A stretch of 64,000 bases of DNA, taken from Paraburkholderia caffeinitolerans (GTDB taxonomy: Bacteria > Pseudomonadota > Gammaproteobacteria > Burkholderiales > Burkholderiaceae). The notes beneath the pieces were generated by a model. That model saw nothing but the letters and a program-made list of their open reading frames with translations, was not told the origin of the DNA and did no database searches. The position numbers were made by a program, and so were the translations under genes. The stretch spans positions 124,001 to 188,000 of the forward strand of contig NZ_CADIKL010000002.1 of NCBI RefSeq assembly GCF_902859945.1. The letters are read 5' to 3'. Of the stretch, positions 41,434 to 50,715 are shown piece by piece (the stretch's first letter is position 1; every line of letters starts with the position of its first letter).

Positions 41434-42372
41434 ATGGATACGCAGAAGGTCGAAGCACTCTGGATGCATCTGCACTGGCTGAATGTGCTGGCGGCGCAGG
41501 GCAGCTACACGGCGGCCGCCGCACGCCTGGGCGTGAGCAAAGCCGCGATGAGCCAGCGCATTGCCGAACTGGAACGCGTGGCCGGCGTCGCGCTCGTGCA
41601 GCGCACGACGCGCAGCGTGCGCTTCACCGAAGCCGGGCAACGTCTCGTGGAAGAAACGCGCGAGGAATTCGAGCGCATCGCGACCAGCTTCGCGAGCGTG
41701 CGCGAAATGGCCGAGGTTCCGCGCGGCACCGTGCGCGTCACGGCACCGGTCGCGTTCTCGCGCCAGCAACTCGTCCCGCGTCTCGCGCACTTTTCGCGCG
41801 AGAACCCCGAGGTGCGCGTGCAACTGGAACTCTCCGACCGGCTCACCTCGATCGCGAGCGAAGGCTTCGACCTCGCGATCCGCCATAGCGCACAGGTGCC
41901 GGAAACCCACGTGGCGTGGAAGCTGTGCGACATCCGCTCGGTGATTGCCGCGACGCCCACCTATCTGAAGAAGCGCGGCGTTCCGAAAACGCCGGCCGAT
42001 CTTGCGGCGCACGACTGCCTCTATTACCCGCGCACTGTGGGTTCGGGCGTATGGTCGTTTGAGAAGACGGGCCGCCGCGCCGTGCAGTCGCGCGTGAGCG
42101 TGACCGTGAACGGCCCGCTCGCGGCCAACAACAGCGAGGCCTTGCGCGACGCCGCGCTCGAGCATCTCGGCATCGTGCTGTTGCCGGATTTCAGCGCGCA
42201 ATCCGCGTTGCAGGCGCGCAAGCTCGTGGTGCTGCTCGCCGACTGGCGGCCAGTGGGATTCGCCTCGCAGCTTTACGTGGTGCGTCCTTACGGCGTGCAC
42301 GTTCCGCGAGCCGTCACGCGCTTTATCGAGTTTCTGCGGCAATCGTTCGAAGGCGGCTTTCCGCTCGAGTAA
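41434..42372 (+). CDS. LysR family regulator (CrgA-like)
   Basis: 312-aa LysR regulator. The winged helix-turn-helix covers about residues 10-68 (VLAAQGSYTAAAARLGVSKAAMSQ, then LVQRTTRSVRFTEAG). The effector domain has PRGTVRVTAPVAFSRQQL, GFDLAIRHS and NNSEALRDAALEHLGIVLLP, as in the CrgA/YhjC group. It lies alone, 94 bp after the mini-frame following the dehydrogenase and in the same direction, so its target is unclear; the adjacent dehydrogenase is the simplest guess. Confidence 0.9.
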   Translation: MDTQKVEALWMHLHWLNVLAAQGSYTAAAARLGVSKAAMSQRIAELERVAGVALVQRTTRSVRFTEAGQRLVEETREEFERIATSFASVREMAEVPRGTVRVTAPVAFSRQQLVPRLAHFSRENPEVRVQLELSDRLTSIASEGFDLAIRHSAQVPETHVAWKLCDIRSVIAATPTYLKKRGVPKTPADLAAHDCLYYPRTVGSGVWSFEKTGRRAVQSRVSVTVNGPLAANNSEALRDAALEHLGIVLLPDFSAQSALQARKLVVLLADWRPVGFASQLYVVRPYGVHVPRAVTRFIEFLRQSFEGGFPLE

Positions 42373-42434
42373 ATGTGTCGCGGCGTTGATCGCGCATTAA
42401 CAGCGCATTGCCGCGACACCACGCGCTACGCAGC

Positions 42435-43214
42435 CTATACGCGCCGCGCCGCGCGTTGCGGGATCAGCATGATGCAACCCGCCATGAATGCAAACAGAAT
42501 GCCCGAGGCGTAGAACCGGCTGACATCGAAACCACCCTGCGCAATCGGCTTGTCGAGCAAGTCGCCGAGCGTCGCGCCGAGCGGGCGCGTCAGCACGAAT
42601 GCCACCCAGAACAACGTCGTGCGCGAAACGCGGCGAGACAGCCAGAGCAGCCCAACCACGACGATCCCCGCACCGAAGATAGCCGCGCCCATTTCATAGC
42701 CCAGCCCGAGGCCGCCCCGATCCTCGCCGGCCACCCAATCGCCGAGCGCGGTGCCCAGTGTTTGCGAGAACAGGATCGTGGTCCAGTAAAACCACTCCAC
42801 GCGCACCGTCGCCACGCTCTCGATCGAGACCGTCCCTTCCGCGCGGTACCAGATTGCCAGGCTCGCGACGAGCAGGATGACGATGATGGTCACGCCGCCG
42901 GGATAGCCGAGCCCGAGCGAGCGGTCGCAGAAGTCGGCCAGCGTCGTGCCCAGCGTTGTGGTTGCAACGATCGTGGCCCAGTACAGGGACGAATGAAATT
43001 GTTTCGCGCGCACCTGCGCCGAAACCAGCACCACGAAGGCCGCGAAAAAGATCAGCGTGCCAACGAGATAACCGAGGTTCAACGACATCGTGACCCAGTC
43101 GCCCCCGGTCTCGCCCAGCGTGGTTGCGGCAATCTTGACGATCCAGAACCCGAGCGTGAGCTCGGGAACCTTGCTAAGCGCGTGCTCTGCCACGCCCTTG
43201 GCGGTGGAATTCAT
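42435..43214 (-). CDS. COG4705-like membrane protein with four internal repeats
   Basis: 259-aa integral membrane protein, about eight helices. Four repeats share a W/F-x-x aromatic start, a T-L-G-x-T-x-x-D motif and an L-G-Y/G turn: ATTLGETGGDW, TTTLGTTLADF, SQTLGTALGDW and TRPLGATLGDL. The D in each repeat lies within or at the edge of the membrane, suggesting a metal or cation path. Members are annotated only as membrane-anchored proteins, sometimes near manganese or metal genes. Function unknown. It is divergent from the polyphosphate glucokinase gene. Confidence 0.78.
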   Translation of the reverse strand: MNSTAKGVAEHALSKVPELTLGFWIVKIAATTLGETGGDWVTMSLNLGYLVGTLIFFAAFVVLVSAQVRAKQFHSSLYWATIVATTTLGTTLADFCDRSLGLGYPGGVTIIVILLVASLAIWYRAEGTVSIESVATVRVEWFYWTTILFSQTLGTALGDWVAGEDRGGLGLGYEMGAAIFGAGIVVVGLLWLSRRVSRTTLFWVAFVLTRPLGATLGDLLDKPIAQGGFDVSRFYASGILFAFMAGCIMLIPQRAARRV

Positions 43215-43418
43215 GGGCAGCTCTCCTGAGTGAATACCGTGCGATTCTATTCAGCCCATGCTTAACGCCGCCTTAACGATCATCAGATCAATGCCAGCGG
43301 CCGTGTAAGCAGCGCCATGCTACGCTGCGTACAATGAGGGCTCGACCGAAGCACGGTTGCAACGGGCGAGCGAAGCAATGACATCGCACTGCGCGTGCGA
43401 TCCATGGAGAGCCGAATT

Positions 43419-44204
43419 GTGACCAGCAGAAAAAGCACCCGAGCCAGCACGAAGCAAGTCGCGCCCGCTTCGACGGGCATCGAAAACATTCTCGCCATCG
43501 ACATAGGCGGCACCGGCCTGAAGGCGGCGATCATCGATGCGGATGGCACGCTGCGCACGGAACGCGTGCGCGTGGCGACCCCGCATCCGTGCCCGCCAGC
43601 GCTGCTCGTCGACACGCTCGATGCGCTCGTCAAGCCGCTGGTCGAGCAGTATCCGCCCACGCACGTGTCGATTGGCTTTCCCGGTTTCGTGCGCGACAAC
43701 CGCGTATTCACGGCGCCGCATCTCGGCGTAAAAGGCTGGAGTAACGTGCCGCTCGCGCAGATGCTGGGCGAGCGCCTGGGCAATCCCTCGGTGCGCATGA
43801 TCAACGATGCGGAAATGCAGGGCTTTGCCGCCATCGAAGGTAACGGTCTCGAATTCGCCCTCACGCTCGGCACCGGCGCGGGCACGGCGATGTTCCGCGA
43901 CGGCGAATTGATGCCGCATCTCGAGCTCGCGCACCATCCTGTCAGCAAGAAGCACGCATACGACGAATATATCGGCGATGAGGCGCGCCGCAAGGTCGGC
44001 AACAAACGCTGGAACAAGCGCATCGAGAAAGTCATCGGCATTCTCGAATCGCTCGTGCACTACGACAAGCTGTGGATCGGCGGCGGCAACGCGGCGCGGC
44101 TCACCTTCGATCTGCCGCCGAACGTGGCAACCGTATCGAACGAGCGCGGCATCGAAGGTGGCGCAAGGTTGTGGCATTCGCGTTCAATACGGGAAGCGCG
44201 GTAA
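43419..44204 (+). CDS. ppgK: Polyphosphate glucokinase (ROK family)
   Basis: 261-aa ROK kinase that uses polyphosphate (and in some cases ATP) to phosphorylate glucose. The phosphate loop is LAIDIGGTGLKAAIID; SIGFPGFVRDNRVF, then NVPLAQMLGERLG and RMINDAEMQGFAA carry the sugar-binding N-D. LTLGTGAGTAMF, LELAHHPV and KLWIGGGNAARL are typical of PpgK. The GTG at 43419 is chosen because GGAGA lies eight bases upstream; an ATG five codons earlier is possible. It stands alone, with no terminator seen. Confidence 0.9.
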   Translation: MTSRKSTRASTKQVAPASTGIENILAIDIGGTGLKAAIIDADGTLRTERVRVATPHPCPPALLVDTLDALVKPLVEQYPPTHVSIGFPGFVRDNRVFTAPHLGVKGWSNVPLAQMLGERLGNPSVRMINDAEMQGFAAIEGNGLEFALTLGTGAGTAMFRDGELMPHLELAHHPVSKKHAYDEYIGDEARRKVGNKRWNKRIEKVIGILESLVHYDKLWIGGGNAARLTFDLPPNVATVSNERGIEGGARLWHSRSIREAR

Positions 44205-44294
44205 CTCAGCGCATTTGCAGAAACTGGCCGCAAAGCCATTTATCAAGGATGCCTGATTACCTGGATTTGAAAGGCGCGCCAGCGCGAAGAAATC

Positions 44295-45146
44295 CTACTG
44301 GCTATCCAGACTCGGATCGAATTCCCGTTGGCCCTTTGCGCTTTGCTCGGCCATCGCGCGCGAGAGCAAGTCCCTCGCTTCGCTGCTCGACGCGTCGACC
44401 GTTAGCGCACGTCCGGCGTTATGCCACGCGCACACCCAGTCCGCCTGGCGCGCACACAGGCGTGCGCTGCCTAGCAGCAAGTCGCGATCCTGCTCGCGCG
44501 CAAGCAATTCGGACTGCATTTGCAGCGCCTCGCCATTGCCGGGCTGCTCGGCAAGCGCGCTCATGATGGATCGGCGGGCCGGGCCGAGATTGTTCTTGTC
44601 GAGGCTCGCGCGCGCGCCGGCAAGATTGCGGGAGACGTCGGCGCGCAAGCTCGCATCGCGCTTCATGGCGACGGCACGCTCGTCGCGAAGGCTCTTGAGC
44701 GATGCAGCGCCCGGAGGCGCGGTTTCCGTATGTGAAGCGGCTGCGTGACGAGGTGGTGGCACTGGTGCCGCAGCGGTTTGTGCGGTCTGCGCGGGCGGCA
44801 TAGGCACGGCCACGGGAGATGGCATGGGCGCGGGCGGCGTGCCCGCTACGGCCCCCTGAGTCACCTGAGTCTCGGACGCGGTTTCCCCTGCATGGCGGTG
44901 CGAGAGCACATAACCGGCGAAAACGGACACGAACACGGCCACCGTGGCGAACGCATAGAGATACGAGCGCCTGTGATGGGCCTCGTGATCCCCATAGGGA
45001 CGCTCGGCTCGCATCGGCTCGCGAGGCGGCGCGCTCTGCAGACTCGCGCCGCAATGGGGGCAAAAATTCACCGCCCCTGCGAGACTGGCCCCACAACTGG
45101 AACATTGCCGCGGGCCAGCGTCGCCGAGGCCTGGCTCTTTACGCAT
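44295..45146 (-). CDS. Zinc-ribbon membrane protein with proline-rich linker, unknown function
   Basis: 283-aa protein with four parts: an N-terminal zinc ribbon (C-S-S-C-G at 15-19 and C-P-H-C-G at 29-33), one membrane helix (about residues 62-80, YLYAFATVAVFVSVFAGYVL), a Pro/Ala/Thr-rich linker of about 70 residues, and a C-terminal helical region resembling TPR repeats (LAGARASLDKNNLGPARRSI, ALAEQPGNGEALQMQSELLA). The cytoplasmic zinc ribbon and periplasmic TPR-like tail suggest a scaffold. A specific family is not recognised. Confidence 0.7.
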   Translation of the reverse strand: MRKEPGLGDAGPRQCSSCGASLAGAVNFCPHCGASLQSAPPREPMRAERPYGDHEAHHRRSYLYAFATVAVFVSVFAGYVLSHRHAGETASETQVTQGAVAGTPPAPMPSPVAVPMPPAQTAQTAAAPVPPPRHAAASHTETAPPGAASLKSLRDERAVAMKRDASLRADVSRNLAGARASLDKNNLGPARRSIMSALAEQPGNGEALQMQSELLAREQDRDLLLGSARLCARQADWVCAWHNAGRALTVDASSSEARDLLSRAMAEQSAKGQREFDPSLDSQ

Positions 45147-45265
45147 AAGAAAGCTGCGCCGTGAATTGGCGAATAGCGGTCGAAAAATTCATATTGAATA
45201 TGAACCACTTCGCCGCGAAGATCAACCAGCGGTCCGGCGCTATTTCTCCGCTCGTAACGAATGCG

Positions 45266-46261
<996 letters not shown>

Positions 46262-46317
46262 CTTTCTCTCCTTTCGCGAACATGTCGGGATGCAGGTATC
46301 GTAGTCGCCGATCGATC

Positions 46318-46360
46318 ATTCGATAATATGTGCGGATTCGATTGCCTCAATCTATTCGAT
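46318..46360. repeat. Three direct ATTCGAT repeats, 18-bp period
   Basis: ATTCGAT occurs at 46318-46324, 46336-46342 and 46354-46360, spaced exactly 18 bp apart, in the region between the aldo/keto reductase and its divergent LysR gene. The third copy ends six bases before the LysR ATG. Probably the binding array of the LysR protein; see findings. Confidence 0.6.
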
Positions 46361-46366
46361 AGAACA

Positions 46367-47257
46367 ATGGACCGGACACAGCTTTCACAACTCACCGTAT
46401 TTGTGACCGTTTCGCAGCTTGGAAGCTTTCGCGCGGCGGCCGACCACCTTGGCATCGCGCCCTCGGCGGTCAGTCATGCGGTTTCGACGCTCGAAGCCAG
46501 TCTGGGCGTCAGGCTGCTGGCGCGCACGACCCGCTCGACCCGCCCGACCGAGGAAGGCCAACGATTGCTCGACCGGGTTGGCGCGCCGCTATCGGACATC
46601 GCTGCGGGATTGGCCGAGGCGGCCGAGCAGCGCGACACCCCTTCCGGGCCGCTGCGAATCACGATGCCGCTCCGGACCGCGGAAGAGCTGATCATGCCCC
46701 GCCTGCGCGCGTTCAGCACGCGCTACCCGCAGATCGAGCTCGACATTCGCACCTCCGATCTGTTCGAAGACATCGTCGAGAGCGGTTGCGATGCGGGGTT
46801 GAGACTGGGCGAAAGCCTCCAGGCGGACATGATCGCCGTGCGAGCGAGTGGCCCCCGCCGGAGTCTGATCGTCGCGACGCCTTTGTATTTTGAAAGCCAC
46901 CCGAAGCCGACACACCCTAACGATCTCGCCGATCACTCGTGCATCCGGCGGCGCTTCGAAAGCGGGCGCATTTACCGATGGGAACTGGAAAAGGAAGGAC
47001 GCCAGATCAGTGTCGAGGTGAAGGGGAATTTGATTCTGCCTCAGCAGACCCTGATGCGGCAGGCGGCGCTCGACGGCTTGGGGCTCGCGTTCCTCTTCGA
47101 GGACGCGATTGCCGAGGACCTTCGTGCTGGACGTCTCATTGCGGTCATGCAGGAATGGTGTCCGCAATTCGACGGTTTTTATATTTACTACCCTTCGCGC
47201 CGCCAAATGCGGCCGGCGCTGCGGGCCTTCATCGAGTTTTTCCGGTATCGGGAGTAA
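46367..47257 (+). CDS. LysR family regulator beside the aldo/keto reductase
   Basis: 296-aa LysR regulator. HTH: LTVFVTVSQLGSFRAAADHL and GIAPSAVSHAVSTLEASLG, then RTTRSTRPTEEG. Effector domain: PSGPLRITMPLRTAEELIMP, SGCDAGLRLGESL and LIVATPLYFES. The ATG at 46367 (MDRTQLSQ) starts at the domain; the frame is open upstream without a better start. It probably activates or represses the divergent aldo/keto reductase gene in response to an aldehyde or quinone-like signal, by analogy. Confidence 0.9.
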   Translation: MDRTQLSQLTVFVTVSQLGSFRAAADHLGIAPSAVSHAVSTLEASLGVRLLARTTRSTRPTEEGQRLLDRVGAPLSDIAAGLAEAAEQRDTPSGPLRITMPLRTAEELIMPRLRAFSTRYPQIELDIRTSDLFEDIVESGCDAGLRLGESLQADMIAVRASGPRRSLIVATPLYFESHPKPTHPNDLADHSCIRRRFESGRIYRWELEKEGRQISVEVKGNLILPQQTLMRQAALDGLGLAFLFEDAIAEDLRAGRLIAVMQEWCPQFDGFYIYYPSRRQMRPALRAFIEFFRYRE

Positions 47258-47300
47258 CGGCGCAATTCAAAGAAACCGGATATCGAACAGCCACAGAAAA

Positions 47301-47345
47301 TGAAATCGCCCACGCCAGGAAACTATCCTGGCGTGGGCGATTTCA
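47301..47345. terminator. Strong bidirectional hairpin
   Basis: A perfect 20-bp stem: arm 47301-47320 and its complement 47326-47345, with the 5-base loop AACTA. AAAA precedes the left arm, so on the minus strand the stem is followed by TTTT. It lies between the convergent LysR gene and the 97-aa exported protein gene and should end both transcripts. Confidence 0.8.
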
Positions 47346-47361
47346 TATTGCTGCTCCGGCT

Positions 47362-47655
47362 TTATTGAGTCGGCACGCCGTTGCGTGCAGCCGCAACCTT
47401 TTCATCGCGAACCTTCGCGGCAGCCGCCTTCTTCGAATCGAAGACCTTCTTCGCGGCCGCTACCTTCTTGTTGTATTCCGCATTGGCTGCCGCAATCTGC
47501 GCGCGCATCTGAACGATCGCGTCGGTGTTCGCGGGTTGCGCAGTGGTGGCTGCGGGTTGCGCGGCGTTGGCCGCGGGTTCGGTCGTCGTCTGCGCCCAAG
47601 CCGACGATGCGATGGCCGCGGTACCAACCAGCATTGCTGCAATGAATCGTTTCAT
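47362..47655 (-). CDS. Small exported Ala/Lys-rich protein, unknown function
   Basis: 97-aa protein with a clear Sec signal (MKRFIAAMLVGTAAIASSAWA, cleavage before QTTT), a low-complexity Thr/Ala/Pro/Gln linker of about 30 residues, then a helical segment rich in A and K (Q-I-A-A-A-N-A-E-Y-N-K-K-V-A-A-A-K-K, followed by further A-K repeats). It resembles abundant periplasmic alanine/lysine-rich proteins of Burkholderiaceae. GGAGAA precedes the ATG. Monocistronic, with a strong terminator 16 bp beyond its stop. Confidence 0.75.
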   Translation of the reverse strand: MKRFIAAMLVGTAAIASSAWAQTTTEPAANAAQPAATTAQPANTDAIVQMRAQIAAANAEYNKKVAAAKKVFDSKKAAAAKVRDEKVAAARNGVPTQ

Positions 47656-47896
47656 GCGGTTCTCCAAATTTCCATTACGGTGAGTGTTTCGGTTTCCGCC
47701 TCAATCGGTGCATGTATTTCGATTTTCGCAACCGATTATGCGCTTGCCTAAACGTGCTCAAGCATAGCGTGGATTGGAGGACACGCACATGTCAGCCGTC
47801 GCGCCATACCCGCATGCGGGCCAATTCACCTTCTTCGTTTTCCCTTCCCAGTACGGCGCGCGCAAGTCGCGTTTGAGAATCTTGCCGGCGCCAGAT

Positions 47897-49084
47897 CTAG
47901 ACCTGAAGATAGCGCTCTACCAGTCTGCTCCAAAACGCAGAACCAACGATCAAGTTCTCGTCATTGAAGTCGTACGTTGCGCTATGGAGCGTTTTTCCAC
48001 CTTCAAGCGGACCATTTCCAATTCGCAAGAACGTTCCGGGGCACTCTTGCAACATGTACGCGAAGTCCTCGCTACCCATCAATGGGTCCATGTTTTCCGT
48101 CACATTCGCCTCGCCGACCAGCTCCCTTGCGACCTGTATCGCGAGATCCGTTTCAGCCGCGGTGTTTGTTACGACCGGATAACCTTCTACATAGTCAATT
48201 TCGGCGACGACGCCAAAACTGTCGGCCTGTGCATGTACGAGCTTCGTGATCCGTTCTCTCAAAAGGCCTCGAATCTCCTCATCAAAAGAACGAACACTGA
48301 TACTCAATTCGACCTCCCCCGGGATGACGTTGGGCGCGGATCCGCCCGCGATTTTCCCAATCGTGACCACCGCTGGCTTGGCCGGATCCATGTTGCGGGA
48401 GACGATTGTCTGCAGCCCCATCACGATGCTGCCCGCCGCAACAATTGGGTCGTTGGCCAGGTGCGGGCGAGCGGCATGTCCACCTTTGCCCACGATCTTG
48501 ATGAAGACCCGGTCGCCCGCGGCCATGAACGCACCCTTGCGAAACATGAAGGTACCCGCGGCACGGCCGGGATGGTTATGCATGGCGAACACCGCGTCAC
48601 ACGGGAAACGCGTGAAAAGCCCTTGCTCGACCATTCGTTTGGCACCGCTGTCGAACCCTCTTTCCTCGGCCGGCTGGAAGATCAGATGCAGCGTGCCATC
48701 GAACCGCTGTCGCTTCGCAAGGTGGCGGGCTGCGCCAAGCAGCATTGCGGTATGTCCATCGTGACCGCACGCGTGCATTTTTCCGGGGAATCGACTCTTG
48801 TGATCGAACGTGTTGAGTTCTTCGATCGGAAGTGCATCCATGTCTGCGCGGATGCCGATACTACGCGTACCGGTTCCGAGCCGTAACGTTCCGACTACAC
48901 CGGTTCCGGCGATACCGGTCTCGACGGCGTAGCCGTACTCGCTTAGCCGGCTTGCGACCAGCGCTGCGGTCTGGGTCTCCTCGAACGCAAGCTCGGGGCA
49001 GCCGTGCAGGACATATCGCAACTGTCGAAGGTCGCTTTCCAGCGGCTCGAAGTCAGATAGGGAACTCAAATCAGGTAGCAACAT
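47897..49084 (-). CDS. M20 family amidohydrolase, second copy
   Basis: 395-aa zinc amidohydrolase of the N-acyl-amino acid / aminobenzoyl-glutamate hydrolase class. Key segments: GIRADMDALPIEE, KMHACGHDGHTAMLLG (metal C and H), FQPAEERGFDSGAKRM (E-E), AMHNHPGRAAG, GKGGHAARPHLANDP, and MGSEDFAYMLQECPG. It lies 21 bp downstream of a YfcC-type carrier in one operon, divergent from a LysR gene. This layout recalls abgR-abgA-abgT, but with a different carrier type. Related to, yet clearly distinct from, the M20 protein at 32702. Confidence 0.92.
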   Translation of the reverse strand: MLLPDLSSLSDFEPLESDLRQLRYVLHGCPELAFEETQTAALVASRLSEYGYAVETGIAGTGVVGTLRLGTGTRSIGIRADMDALPIEELNTFDHKSRFPGKMHACGHDGHTAMLLGAARHLAKRQRFDGTLHLIFQPAEERGFDSGAKRMVEQGLFTRFPCDAVFAMHNHPGRAAGTFMFRKGAFMAAGDRVFIKIVGKGGHAARPHLANDPIVAAGSIVMGLQTIVSRNMDPAKPAVVTIGKIAGGSAPNVIPGEVELSISVRSFDEEIRGLLRERITKLVHAQADSFGVVAEIDYVEGYPVVTNTAAETDLAIQVARELVGEANVTENMDPLMGSEDFAYMLQECPGTFLRIGNGPLEGGKTLHSATYDFNDENLIVGSAFWSRLVERYLQV

Positions 49085-49105
49085 GGCAAGTGGAGAAGAG
49101 GTCGG

Positions 49106-50548
49106 TTAAAAAGGTCCCCAGTGGATGGCAACCCCGATCGCAATGGCGACGACACAGATCACAAACCACACGAGCAAAAGGGGCGCAACAAAGCGCACCC
49201 AGCGTGTATAGGGGATACCGGATGTCGCGAGAACGGCCATCAAGACGCCAGATGTCGGGTTAAAGCAGTTAACGAAGCCTTCGCCAAGCAGCACCGCTTG
49301 AACCGAGACCTGCCGGGTCAGGTGCAATGCGTCTCCGAGCGGGGCGAAAATCGGGATCAGGACCGCAGACTCGCCGGATCCCGAAGATATCCCGACGTGC
49401 ATCAGGGCGGCGCTCAGGAACATGCCAACCGCTGCCAGCGTCGGGCTGAGCGGCGCGAGAACTCCCGCGAGCATGTTGATGATGGGGTCGAGGATCTTGC
49501 CGCTGCTGAGGACTATTGAAACGGCCTGTGCTGCGCCAACGATTAGCGCGCCGTGAATCAGCCGCGCGCAGCCGGACAAAAACGTATCCGCGAGCTTGCT
49601 GGGCGCAATGCCGCCGACTATCCCGGAAGCGATTGCAATGACGAGAAAGGTCGCGATCATTTCTGTCTCCGCCCAATGCCTCGATGACGCGCCGTAGACA
49701 AAGACCGAGAGACAAACCAGCAGAATGCCGACGACTACGAGGTGGCGAGCGCTCAGGCGTTCGGAAGAGGCGGGCCGTGGCTCGTCCATTGACCCCTCGC
49801 CAGCCTTTGCTTCGCCGGACCGGCGGTATGCCCGGGTTCGGGCAATGAGGAAGAGCACTGTGGCAATCACGAAGACGACATACACCCCGATGCGAAACGA
49901 CATCCCCGAAAACATTGGCAGGCCAGCCAGGCGCTGTGACAGCCCGGTAGTCACCGGATTGAGAATGGCTGTGTTGAAGCCGGAGTACGTACCCAGGTAG
50001 ATCATGCCTGCCCCGATCTCCCGTGGCAGTTCCATTGACTCGGCAATCAGCAGGCCAATGGGAACGAAAGCGACGACGGAGTTATTCACGACCCCCAGCG
50101 TGCCAAGTACCGAGAACACCGCACAGACGATGACGATCGTCGTGAGTTCGCTCGAAGCGTCGCGCCTGATGATCGCGTTTAGCGTGCTGCGAATGGCGCC
50201 GGTCGCGTCAAGGACAGCGAGCGCGCCGCCCGTGAACAGGATAAGAAAGATAATTGGGGCGGATTTGATCATGCCCTGAGCCAGGGCAACGAAGACGAAG
50301 CCGGGCAACACACCCTGCTGAGGCATCCATTTCAGGCTGTGGGGGACGACAAAGCTGACACCGTTGGTGACTGTGCGTGCAAACTCGCCCGCGGGCGCCA
50401 CCCAGGTCGCCACAGCAGCCGCAATCAGCATGAAAAAGAGCAGGACGTAGGGGTTAATCGGGTCTGTCCGGGTGCTCGCCCGAGGCAGTCGATTGTCTCC
50501 AATCGAGCCTGGCTCGGCTTTCGCCGCTGCCAACTTCTGATCGCTCAT
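49106..50548 (-). CDS. YfcC/DcuC-type carboxylate transporter
   Basis: 480-aa membrane carrier with about 12 helices. NPYVLLFFMLIAAAVATWVA, APAGEF, SAPIIFLILFTGGALAVLD and the C-terminal GEGFVNCFNPTSGVLMAVLA are typical of YfcC proteins (C4-dicarboxylate or arginine/ornithine-like carriers). A hydrophilic central loop (about residues 225-255) is rich in E, R and S. The ATG at 50548 is preceded by GAGGAG. First gene of an operon with the M20 hydrolase, suggesting uptake of an N-acyl or peptide-like acid that is then hydrolysed. Confidence 0.86.
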   Translation of the reverse strand: MSDQKLAAAKAEPGSIGDNRLPRASTRTDPINPYVLLFFMLIAAAVATWVAPAGEFARTVTNGVSFVVPHSLKWMPQQGVLPGFVFVALAQGMIKSAPIIFLILFTGGALAVLDATGAIRSTLNAIIRRDASSELTTIVIVCAVFSVLGTLGVVNNSVVAFVPIGLLIAESMELPREIGAGMIYLGTYSGFNTAILNPVTTGLSQRLAGLPMFSGMSFRIGVYVVFVIATVLFLIARTRAYRRSGEAKAGEGSMDEPRPASSERLSARHLVVVGILLVCLSVFVYGASSRHWAETEMIATFLVIAIASGIVGGIAPSKLADTFLSGCARLIHGALIVGAAQAVSIVLSSGKILDPIINMLAGVLAPLSPTLAAVGMFLSAALMHVGISSGSGESAVLIPIFAPLGDALHLTRQVSVQAVLLGEGFVNCFNPTSGVLMAVLATSGIPYTRWVRFVAPLLLVWFVICVVAIAIGVAIHWGPF

Positions 50549-50681
50549 GCCTGCTCCTCGCTCCGTGGTCACGGGTTGTCGTCCAATCTGTCTGGCTTGG
50601 GGCACGCCCACCGGCCGCATCCAGTATGGGTCGCAGTATCGGCGAATTTTCCGATGGAAAGTTGCTATCGACACGACGAAA

Positions 50682-50702
50682 ATGTTGCATAACAGGCAAC
50701 AT
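50682..50702. promoter_or_regulatory. 21-bp dyad between carrier operon and LysR gene
   Basis: ATGTTGC (50682-50688) and GCAACAT (50696-50702) are perfect inverted arms around a 7-base spacer, ending 13 bp before the LysR ATG. It contains the T-N11-A spacing typical of LysR sites. Probably the recognition site for autoregulation and control of the divergent operon. Confidence 0.65.
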
Positions 50703-50715
50703 AGGAATAGTCACA

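Noticed and set aside
46318-46360. CRISPR-like spacing of the three ATTCGAT repeats
   Set aside because: Repeats are only 7 bp with 11-bp gaps, have no cas genes nearby, and lie in a LysR promoter; operator sites fit better.
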